NCBI GenBank assembly: GCA_041690535.1
Contig: JAWLHA010000012.1
Location: 1 to 64,000 of the forward strand
Length of the DNA: 64,000 nt
Reading direction: 5' to 3'
From: JAWLHA01 sp041690535
GTDB lineage: Bacteria; Pseudomonadota; Gammaproteobacteria; Thiohalomonadales; Thiohalomonadaceae
In this document: positions 1 through 6,980 of the stretch, piece after piece
How the letters are laid out: each line of letters begins with the position of its first letter
How positions within the stretch are numbered: position 1 is the stretch's first letter
Position numbers and translations under genes: made by a program
Notes under the pieces: generated by a model
Databases searched by the model: none
What the model was told of the DNA's origin: nothing
What the model saw: the letters and a program-made list of their open reading frames with translations, nothing else

Positions 1-21
1 CTTCTTTATAACTGACTACCT

Positions 22-99
22 CGGTTCGCTGCCCCCGCCACCTGCCGCGCAATTTGGCTGCGATTGGCGATCTTTCCGTTTACCTGTTCGGTGCTCTAG
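22..99 (+). repeat. Partial copy of dispersed element E2
   Basis: About 78 bp that match, with a few substitutions, the reverse complement of 30996-31074. The match runs into the terminal motif ending cggtgctctag. Bases 1-21 do not match the other copy, so this copy is truncated or diverged on its left side. It lies directly downstream of the last gene of the kai operon. Confidence 0.8.
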
Positions 100-120
100 C
101 TACTAGCTACTAGCTACTAG
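97..120 (+). repeat. Heptamer tandem repeat (tagctac)n
   Basis: About 3.4 copies of the 7-mer tagctac directly abut the end of repeat E2. The minus-strand kinase gene ends inside this array: its stop codon (cta at 110-112 on the + strand) and its last residues, Ser-Ser, are read from the repeat. Confidence 0.9.
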
Positions 121-1639
121 CAGCTACCGGCAATACCAGCGAAAACGTCGTGCCCTCGCCCTCACGGGTTTCGAAGGTGAGGGTTCCCCCAAGATCGCTC
201 ACTATGTTTCGGCTCACCGGGAGGCCCATGCCGGTCCCCACGCCCACGGGCTTGGTGGTGAGAAAGGGTTCGAAGATCCGATCGCGGATTTCGCCGGGGA
301 TGCCCGGGCCGTTGTCTGCGACGGTGATGCACACCTCGCCGTCCCGTGCGAAGGCGCCCACAGTGATCCGCTTCTCCCGCTGCTCCTGCACCGCATCGCG
401 GGCATTCAGCAGCAGGTTCATCAGCACCTGTTCCAGCGGGGCCTCCTTCGCCTGCGCCGGCGGCAGGGGTTCCTGAAATTGGAGCGCCACCTGGATCCCC
501 CGTACCCGGAAGTCTGCCTGGAGCAGTTCGAGCACCCGTCCCACCAGGGCGGGAATGGCCACCGCCCCCATGGCGCTCTCCACCGGACGGGCGAACACCA
601 ACATGTTCTTCACCAGTTTGCGAATCCGCTCCAGCTCCCGCCTGGCCCCCTCCAGTTTGGGTTGGAGTTGCGGGTCCGTGGTACGGCGGCTAACGTAGTC
701 CACGTAATTCATCACCCCCATGAGCGGGTTGTTCAGCTCATGGACGATCCCCGCCGCCATGGTCCCGAGGGCTGCCAGCTTTTCGGTCTGGAGCACCTGC
801 TGCTGCGTGGCCTTCAGCTCCTCGAGGGCACGCTGTAACTCCGCATTGAGCGCAATGAGCTGCTGTTCATGGTGCTTGCGCGCCCGGATGTCGATGCCGA
901 TCCCCAGTTGCGTTCCGTCCGACAGAGGCACGTTGGTCCAGGCGCTGTCCAGAGTCTCCCCGCTACGTGTGGTGACCCCGAGATCGCGCCACCCCTTCGC
1001 GGCCTTCATGAACTCCCGGACCGAGCGCCGGTATTCCGCATCGGGAAAGAGCGCCGCCATGGGGTCCACGCCCTTCATCTCCTCGCCGCTCCAGCCGGTC
1101 ACCCGCTCGAAGGTCTGGTTGACCATGAGTATCCGCCCGTCGGCGGTGTAGTAGGTGATCATCGCCGGGATGTTGTCGAGGATGGTCCGCAGCAACTCCG
1201 AGCGGTCGGCCAGTTCCCGGGAGGTGGCCCGCAACTGCTCCTCCACGCGCCGCCGGTTGGCCCGGCTCTCCGCCTCGGCAAGGGCACGCTCCACCGCAGG
1301 GACCAGCTTGGCCAGGCGGTCCTTGAGCACGTAGTCGGTGGCGCCGCGGATGAGGGTCTCGATGGCGAACTCCTCCCCCATGGCCCCGGTCACGAAGATG
1401 AAGGGGAGGTCGGGATCGCGCCCCCGGGTTGCCGCCAACGCCGAGAGGCCGTCGTAGGTGGGCAGCTTGTAGTCCGCAAGCACCACCTGGGGCTGGAAGC
1501 TCTCAAGCTCACGGATGAAATCTGCCTCGGTCTCGACCCGCCGCACCAGCACCGACAGACCGCCGCGGCGCAGTTCGCAAATCACCAGCTCCGCGTCGGT
1601 GGCCATATCCTCCAGCAGGAGTACGCGTGTATCTGCCAT
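110..1639 (-). CDS. Receiver-PAS-histidine kinase, last gene of the kai operon
   Basis: A 509-aa soluble hybrid in which the receiver comes first. Residues 1-120 are a CheY-like receiver with its acidic pocket near residues 10-11 and the probable phospho-Asp at about residue 56 (VVLADYKLP). A PAS domain follows at about 145-255. The DHp helix carries the phospho-His in GIVHELNNPL, and a HATPase_c domain ends the protein with the NARD, DNGPG and GTGMGL nucleotide-binding motifs. No membrane segment is seen. It starts 6 bp after the stop of the single-receiver gene, so the two are probably co-translated. The layout suggests a kinase whose activity is gated by phosphorylation of its own N-terminal receiver, placing it downstream of other kinases in this operon; that role is inference. 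Confidence 0.9.
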   Translation of the reverse strand: MADTRVLLLEDMATDAELVICELRRGGLSVLVRRVETEADFIRELESFQPQVVLADYKLPTYDGLSALAATRGRDPDLPFIFVTGAMGEEFAIETLIRGATDYVLKDRLAKLVPAVERALAEAESRANRRRVEEQLRATSRELADRSELLRTILDNIPAMITYYTADGRILMVNQTFERVTGWSGEEMKGVDPMAALFPDAEYRRSVREFMKAAKGWRDLGVTTRSGETLDSAWTNVPLSDGTQLGIGIDIRARKHHEQQLIALNAELQRALEELKATQQQVLQTEKLAALGTMAAGIVHELNNPLMGVMNYVDYVSRRTTDPQLQPKLEGARRELERIRKLVKNMLVFARPVESAMGAVAIPALVGRVLELLQADFRVRGIQVALQFQEPLPPAQAKEAPLEQVLMNLLLNARDAVQEQREKRITVGAFARDGEVCITVADNGPGIPGEIRDRIFEPFLTTKPVGVGTGMGLPVSRNIVSDLGGTLTFETREGEGTTFSLVLPVAASS

Positions 1640-1645
1640 TGCGAC

Positions 1646-2089
1646 TCACTCGGGGGGGCGGTTGGTGAGCAGCCAGTAAAGCCCCAGCTCGGCCACGGTC
1701 TTGGCGAAGGCATCGAATTCCACCGGCTTGGAGATGTAGCTGTTCACCCCCAGGCGGTAGCTCTCCGCCACATCCCGGTCCTCCTTGGAGGAGGTGAGCA
1801 CCACCACCGGAATGGTCCTGGTGCGCTCGTCGGATTTGACCTGGCGGAGCACCTCCATCCCGTCCACCTTGGGCAGCCGCAGGTCCAGCAGGATGACCTT
1901 GGGCACCTCCTCCATGCGCCGCCTGGCATAGGCGCCCTTGGCGAAGATGAAGTCCAGCGCTTCCGCCCCATCCTTCACCCACACCAGCCGGTTGGCCAGG
2001 TTGTTCTGCTTGAGGGCACGGATGGTCAGCTCCGCATCCGTGGGCATGTCCTCCACCAGCAGGATCTCGATTTCCGCGCCGCTATCCAC
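1646..2089 (-). CDS. Single-domain response regulator (Rcp1-like)
   Basis: 147 aa, a stand-alone CheY-like receiver with no output domain. The acidic pair is in LLVEDMP, the phospho-acceptor Asp is at about residue 69 in VILLDLRLP, the switch Thr/Ser is in VVLTSSKEDRD, and a conserved Lys is in SYISKPVEF. The long beta1-alpha1 form with the KQNNLANRL segment is typical of Rcp1-type partners of phytochrome-like kinases. Its start overlaps the end of the upstream five-PAS kinase by 8 bp, so that kinase is the obvious phospho-donor. Function is inferred from family and position. Confidence 0.92.
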   Translation of the reverse strand: MDSGAEIEILLVEDMPTDAELTIRALKQNNLANRLVWVKDGAEALDFIFAKGAYARRRMEEVPKVILLDLRLPKVDGMEVLRQVKSDERTRTIPVVVLTSSKEDRDVAESYRLGVNSYISKPVEFDAFAKTVAELGLYWLLTNRPPE

Positions 2090-4856
2090 CGCCCCCCTCC
2101 TCGCTGGTCACAGGCAGGGTGAAGTGAAATGTCGCCCCCTCGCCCGGCCTGCCTTCGGCCCATACGCGTCCGCCGTGACGGGTCACGATGCGCTTGATGA
2201 TCGCAAGCCCGATGCCGGTCCCGGGAAACTCCCCGGTACTGTGCAGGCGCTCGAACACACCGAACAGCCGGTCGTAGTAGCGCATGTCAAATCCCACCCC
2301 GTTATCCTGGAAAGAGTAGATGGACTCTTCGGCCGTGGCCTCGCCGACGACGCGGATCAGCGCCTCGTCTCGAGGGCGGGTGAATTTCAGGGCGTTGTCC
2401 AGCAGGTTGGTCACCACCCGCCGAAGCAGCGCCGGGTCGCCCCGGGCGGGGGGAAGATCCTCCAGCTCGAAGCGCACCTTGCGCCCGGGCGCGGCCGCCT
2501 CCATCTCGCCCCAGGCGCCCTTCACCAGGGCGTTCATGTCCACCGCGGTGATCGTCATCTCCAGCCGCCCGGTGCGGGAGAAGGCGAGGATGTCGTCGAT
2601 GAGCTGCCCCATGCGGTCGCTGTTCTCGCGCACGATGGCGAGCAACCGCTGCCCCTCCTCATCAAGCGTCTCCCGGTAGTCCTCCAGCAGAATGCGCGAG
2701 AAACCGTCGATGGCCCGCAGGGGGGTGCGCAAGTCGTGGGAGACGGAGTAGCTGAAGCTCTCCAGTTCGCGGTTGGCCATCTCCAGATCGGCGGTGCGCC
2801 GCTTCAGCTGCAGATTGAGCTCCTGGATCGCCTGCTCGGCCCGTTTGCGCTCCGTGACGTCATCGATGATGAGCAGCAGGTGGGGCTCACTCCCGGAGAT
2901 GAAGGGAATGAAACGACAGTCCAGCCATACCTCCTTGCCAAAGGTGGTGGTGACATGGATACCACGAAAAACTTCATGCCGGCCCGTCAGGGCCTCTTCC
3001 GCCGCCCGCAGCAATCCCGACTCCCGCCAGGAGGCCAAGCGCCTGAAATTCTGCTGTTGCACCTCGTCCAGCGTCCCGCCGATCATCTGCGCCGAGGCCT
3101 CGTTGGCGAGAATGCACTCGCCCGTGGCCCGATAGGCGGCGATGCCGATGGTCGAGGCGTTGATCACGGTCTGATTAAAGGCCAGCGCGTCGGCGATGCG
3201 CCGCTGCATGGACTGACGCTCGAGGACCTCCTGCTGCAGGTTCCGGTTGGCCATTTCCAGCTCGGCGGTGCGTTCCGTCACCCGCTGCTCCAGCTCCAGG
3301 TTGAGCCGCCGCAGCGCCTCCTCTGCCGCCTTGCGCCGGCTGATGTCGCGGGCGGCAGCAAACACGCCCGTGACCGCCCCCGCTTCGTCGCGATACACGG
3401 CGGCGTTGTAGAGCACCGGCGTGGCGTGACCGTCGCGATGGCGGATCTCCAGCGGATAGTCGCGAACGAAACCCTCACGAAAGACCTGCTCGTACCCCGC
3501 CCGCGCCCGCTCCGGCTCGGTGAAATAGTCGGAGAAATCCGTACCGACCAGGCAATCTCTGTCGTACCCCGTTGCCGCCTCGGTGGCCCCGTTGACGTCG
3601 GTGATCCTGCCGTCCGCGCCGATGGTCACCAGCGGGTCGAGACTCGCCTCGATGAGGCTGCGGGTGTAGCGGGCCGCGGCCTGTGCCTCTCTCTTGGCCA
3701 GGGTCTTCTCGGTGACGTTCAGCAGGCTCAGCACCAGCCCCTCCACTCGCCCCTCGGCGTCCGTGGTGGGCTGCAGGGCCCAGTCCCAATAGCTGACGCC
3801 CCGCTCCGGATGGCCGACGTACTCGAAGGTCCTCTCCAGGACGAAGAAGGGTTCGCCCGTCTCGACCACCCGGCGGAAAATGGCTTCGTTTTCCGGATTG
3901 GGGTAGAGCTCGAAGTGGTTCTTGCCCATGAAAAAGGCGGGCTCGCGACCGTCGGCCTGCGCATAGGCCTCGTTCACCTTGAGGAAGTTGAAGTCCCGGT
4001 CCATGTAGGCGACGAGCACATGAATGCTGGAGAAGACCTTCTCCAGCAGTTCGCTGGAGCGGCGGGCCTCCAGCTCGGCGCGCTTGCGCCCGGTGATGTC
4101 CCGGCTGATGGTGGAGGCGCCGATGGTCCGCCCCTCGGCATCCACCACGGGCGAGACGGTGAGGGAGACATGGATTGAAGCGCCCTGCTTCTGCAGGCGA
4201 ACGGTTTCGTAATGCTCCACCCGCTCCCCGGCGGCGATGCGCTCGAGAATGGCCAAGGGCTCACCCCGGCGCTCCGATGGCGCGAGCTCTTCAATGGAGC
4301 GGCCAATCATCTCCTCGGCACGGTAACCATAGAGCCGCTCGGCGCCCCGGTTCCAGCTCACGATGGTGCCGTCCAGCGTCTTGCCGATGATGGCGTCGTC
4401 GGAAGAGTTCACCATAGCGGCGAGATAGCGGGCCTGCTCCTCACTGCGTCGGTGCTCGGTGATGTCCTGCAGCACGGCGCTGCAGACCGCGGGCTCACCG
4501 CCCCGGCCACGCACCAGGCTGACCGCCTGGCTCACCCACAGCGTCGCGCCGTTGCCGCGCAGGTAGCGACACTCGATCTGATAGCGCTGGACCTCGCCCC
4601 GTTCCAGCCGTTCGAACCACCGCCGGGCCAGGGCGAGGTCGTCGGGGTGCATGAACTCGCCAAAGTGCTTGCCCTGCAGCGCCTCGCAGCCGTAACCGAG
4701 CAGTTCGCAGAAGCGGCGGTTGGAGCGGATGAAACGACCATCCAGCCCGATGAGGGTGATCCCCGCGGGGGCCTCCTCGAAGAGGCCACGCAGGTGCTCT
4801 TCGCACTCGCCATGCGCCTGCTCCGCGGATTGCGCACCTTTTCGCTGCTCATCCAT
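2082..4856 (-). CDS. Five-PAS sensor histidine kinase
   Basis: 924 aa with no membrane segment, so a cytoplasmic sensor. Five PAS/PAC units can be followed by the repeating PAC endings (DITEHRR, DITGRKR, NVTEKTL, DISRRKA, DVTERKR) over roughly residues 20-665. Coiled-coil linkers of the TAELEMANR type separate the later ones. The DHp phospho-His is in SYSVSHDLRTPLRA, as in phytochrome-class kinases, and the HATPase domain has NLLDNALKF, DNGVGFD and GTGIGLAI. The gene overlaps the upstream truncated kaiB by 8 bp and the downstream receiver by 8 bp. It has no KaiB-like N-terminus, so it is not a SasA orthologue. Ligands of the PAS domains cannot be told from sequence. Confidence 0.92.
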   Translation of the reverse strand: MDEQRKGAQSAEQAHGECEEHLRGLFEEAPAGITLIGLDGRFIRSNRRFCELLGYGCEALQGKHFGEFMHPDDLALARRWFERLERGEVQRYQIECRYLRGNGATLWVSQAVSLVRGRGGEPAVCSAVLQDITEHRRSEEQARYLAAMVNSSDDAIIGKTLDGTIVSWNRGAERLYGYRAEEMIGRSIEELAPSERRGEPLAILERIAAGERVEHYETVRLQKQGASIHVSLTVSPVVDAEGRTIGASTISRDITGRKRAELEARRSSELLEKVFSSIHVLVAYMDRDFNFLKVNEAYAQADGREPAFFMGKNHFELYPNPENEAIFRRVVETGEPFFVLERTFEYVGHPERGVSYWDWALQPTTDAEGRVEGLVLSLLNVTEKTLAKREAQAAARYTRSLIEASLDPLVTIGADGRITDVNGATEAATGYDRDCLVGTDFSDYFTEPERARAGYEQVFREGFVRDYPLEIRHRDGHATPVLYNAAVYRDEAGAVTGVFAAARDISRRKAAEEALRRLNLELEQRVTERTAELEMANRNLQQEVLERQSMQRRIADALAFNQTVINASTIGIAAYRATGECILANEASAQMIGGTLDEVQQQNFRRLASWRESGLLRAAEEALTGRHEVFRGIHVTTTFGKEVWLDCRFIPFISGSEPHLLLIIDDVTERKRAEQAIQELNLQLKRRTADLEMANRELESFSYSVSHDLRTPLRAIDGFSRILLEDYRETLDEEGQRLLAIVRENSDRMGQLIDDILAFSRTGRLEMTITAVDMNALVKGAWGEMEAAAPGRKVRFELEDLPPARGDPALLRRVVTNLLDNALKFTRPRDEALIRVVGEATAEESIYSFQDNGVGFDMRYYDRLFGVFERLHSTGEFPGTGIGLAIIKRIVTRHGGRVWAEGRPGEGATFHFTLPVTSEEGGGG

Positions 4857-5103
4857 GTAGTGCGTCTCGAGACTGGAGGTGGACCTGCGCTATCCACGGC
4901 GGGATGTAATACACGTCACCGCCATCGATGGGGGGCGTCTGCGAACCGATGCAGAGCAGGGAGAGGACGGTATCGGTATTGGTCAGATCACCCACGACCC
5001 GGGCGCGGCGCGAGTTGGGCTCGTCCCCCGCCACGAACAGCTGCAGGCGAACCGTTCCGGGCGCCCCGCCAGCCTCGTTCTCCGGGACTGCGTGGTCATT
5101 CAT
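4849..5103 (-). CDS. kaiB: KaiB-like protein with an internal deletion
   Basis: An 84-aa reading frame that overlaps the end of kaiC by 8 bp and the next kinase by 8 bp. Residues 18-34 (VRLQLFVAGDEPNSRRA) match the first strand and helix of KaiB. Residues 35-50 (RVVGDLTNTDTVLSLL) match the end of the KaiB core, the usual R-(I/V)-(I/V)-G-D-L-S-D segment. Normal KaiB has about 45-50 residues between these blocks, and here they are joined directly and in frame. The last 34 residues, from CIGSQ onward, match nothing I recognise. KaiB adopts a thioredoxin-like fold when bound to KaiC, and this product would lack its middle. It may be a decayed gene kept open by translational coupling or a reduced peptide. 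A local assembly deletion is also possible. Confidence 0.8.
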   Translation of the reverse strand: MNDHAVPENEAGGAPGTVRLQLFVAGDEPNSRRARVVGDLTNTDTVLSLLCIGSQTPPIDGGDVYYIPPWIAQVHLQSRDALHG

Positions 5104-6835
5104 GGTTGCCCTCTCCTGGGTGTCGCTCCCGCTCGGGCCGTCGCATCCCCAGTCGCACCTGCCGTCCCCGCTCGCGCTCCTCCAGCTCAATGCGCATCGT
5201 CTCCAGCTCCGCCCGCGCCTGGGCGATGGTGGCGCGGCTGTCAGCGGCCCGGGCCTCAAGGGCCGCGGCCAGGTGGGCGATCTCCGCCTCCTTCGCCCGG
5301 ATCTGCTGGTCCAGCCGCCGCCCTTCGGCAGCCTCGCGCGCCTCCTGTTGCTGACGTGCGATCCCCGTGGGGCGGGCGCCGGTTCCCACGTAGGGCGGCA
5401 GCACCTCGATGCCGTGGTCGGTGAGGCGGAATTCCCGCGCCTGATTGGAGTGCTTGGCACCCCGGGACTTCAGGACCAGGACGGTACGATTCAGCTCCCC
5501 CTCGCTCTCCTGCTGGCGTAGATAGATGACGCTGTCCACCAGGGAGGAGACACCGATGCCGCTGACCACCTCCAACACCTCCCCCCCGCTCAAAAGGTTG
5601 GGCATCAGCAGCATCCGACCCGCATTGCGGCAGAGACCCATGAGCCGCACCAGGTAATTGAACGCCACCTTGGGGGTGCCCAGTCTCTCCGCCGAGGAGG
5701 CCGCGTCGAGCACCACATGGTCGGGCTGGAACGCCTCCATGACCCGGCCGGCATCGATGATGTGCTCCTCCGCCCCCTGGGACTCGACGGCGGTGGCCAG
5801 CACCTTCAGATGGCCGCTCTCGATGCATGGCTGCAGGTCGATGCCGGCGCTGCGTACCGAACCCACCAGCATCGCCTCGGACTCCTCGAAGTCGATGTAG
5901 AGCACCCGCTCGCCGCGCGCACAGGCGGCCCGGGCAAAGGTGCAGGCGAGGATGGTTTTTCCCGATCCGCTGGTTCCCGAGATGAGCACGGCAGAACCGC
6001 GACGGTAGCCGCCGCCCAGCATGACGTCCAGCTCGGGATGGCCGCTGGGGACCATGGGACCGAGGGCCTGGTATTTGAGCTCCACCGCGGGGATCGGAAC
6101 GAGGATGATGCCGCTGGGGCCGATGATGTAGGGGTGCTCGTTACGGCTGAAACCGGAGCCGCGATATTTCAGCACCCGCAGCTGGCGCGTGGAAACCTGC
6201 TCCAGGACCCGCTGGTCCAGATAAATCACGGTATTTGCCATGAAGTCCAGGAACTCGTAGCGTCCTCCCCCTTCCGTGCTCACCTTGGCGGTCAGCACTG
6301 AGGTTATGGCGTGCTGGTTGAGCCAATCATTGAGGAGGTAGAGTTCGCGGCGCTCCCGCGCCGGGTCATCGAACAGCCTCAGCAGCACGTCGACGGCGTC
6401 CACCACCACCCGCCGGGCGCCCATGGCCCTGGCCTGCCCCTCGATGATGGCCAGCAGGGCCTTGAGGCTGAACTCCCCGGAGATGATTACCTCGGGGTCC
6501 ACGCGCGCGTCCAGGAGGAACAGTTTGCCCGCCTCCTCCAGCGGGGCCAGCGCCCACCCCAGGGTGCGGGCGTTCTGCCGCAGCGACTCCGCGCGCTCCT
6601 CGAAGCCGATGAAGATCCCGGGCTCCCCCTCCATGGCGCTGTGGTAGAGAAACTCCAGCCCCAAGAGGGTCTTTCCGGTGCCCGGTCCGCCGGCCACCAT
6701 GGTCATGCGCCCCTCGGGCAGTCCCCCGTTCAGGACGTAGTCGATGCCTCCGATGCCGGTGCGCACCTTGGCCAGCGGTTCGGTGCCGGGCTCACCCTGT
6801 GCAGCGAGGATCGGGTGCACGGTTCCATCGGACAT
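5096..6835 (-). CDS. kaiC: KaiC-family ATPase/autokinase
   Basis: 579 aa with two RecA-like domains. CI has Walker A GGPGTGKT at 49-56 and a catalytic Glu pair at 79-80. CII has Walker A GTSGSGKT at 287-294 and a Glu pair at 317-318. The CII phosphorylation segment reads SGIGVSSLVDSVIYL, so Ser430-Ser431 align with the S431/T432 pair of cyanobacterial KaiC and Ser425 with T426. Autophosphorylation is therefore plausible. The C-terminus (about 495-560) is a charged coiled coil in place of the short KaiA-binding tail, and no kaiA is present. The start was chosen at MSDGTVHP because a GGGGGA ribosome site lies about 8 bp upstream; the longer open frame continues into non-coding sequence. The gene probably forms the hub linking the kinases and receivers of this operon. 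Confidence 0.95.
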   Translation of the reverse strand: MSDGTVHPILAAQGEPGTEPLAKVRTGIGGIDYVLNGGLPEGRMTMVAGGPGTGKTLLGLEFLYHSAMEGEPGIFIGFEERAESLRQNARTLGWALAPLEEAGKLFLLDARVDPEVIISGEFSLKALLAIIEGQARAMGARRVVVDAVDVLLRLFDDPARERRELYLLNDWLNQHAITSVLTAKVSTEGGGRYEFLDFMANTVIYLDQRVLEQVSTRQLRVLKYRGSGFSRNEHPYIIGPSGIILVPIPAVELKYQALGPMVPSGHPELDVMLGGGYRRGSAVLISGTSGSGKTILACTFARAACARGERVLYIDFEESEAMLVGSVRSAGIDLQPCIESGHLKVLATAVESQGAEEHIIDAGRVMEAFQPDHVVLDAASSAERLGTPKVAFNYLVRLMGLCRNAGRMLLMPNLLSGGEVLEVVSGIGVSSLVDSVIYLRQQESEGELNRTVLVLKSRGAKHSNQAREFRLTDHGIEVLPPYVGTGARPTGIARQQQEAREAAEGRRLDQQIRAKEAEIAHLAAALEARAADSRATIAQARAELETMRIELEERERGRQVRLGMRRPERERHPGEGNHE

Positions 6836-6930
6836 CGGAAGTCCCCCGGATTTTTGGGTCTCCCGGTAAGTATGGTCATGGAGTGGGTGACAGTGCAGGG
6901 ACCTGGGGCAGAGGTGCGCGGCGGGACTGA

Positions 6931-6950
6931 ATGCCCGCCTTCGCGGGCAT
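6931..6950 (-). promoter_or_regulatory. Hairpin between sensor kinase and kaiC
   Basis: A perfect 8-bp stem (atgcccgc / gcgggcat) with a 4-nt loop, about 30 bp after the stop of the upstream kinase and about 95 bp before kaiC. No T-run follows in the direction of transcription. It could be an attenuator or processing site that changes the ratio of the kinase to the rest of the operon. The 145-bp gap is the only sizeable gap in the operon, so it may also hold a kaiC promoter, although I could not identify a convincing one. Confidence 0.5.
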
Positions 6951-6980
6951 GGCGAATGAATCAGCGTTTGCCCAGGTGCT

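Noticed and set aside
1938..4178. Long open frame on the + strand opposite the five-PAS kinase and neighbours
   Set aside because: Shadow frame caused by high GC; the translation is rich in His, Gly, Pro and Arg with no motifs, while the opposite strand encodes clear kinase domains.
2082..4856. Possible SasA orthologue in the kai operon
   Set aside because: The kinase has PAS domains but no KaiB-like N-terminal domain, so the SasA name is not justified.
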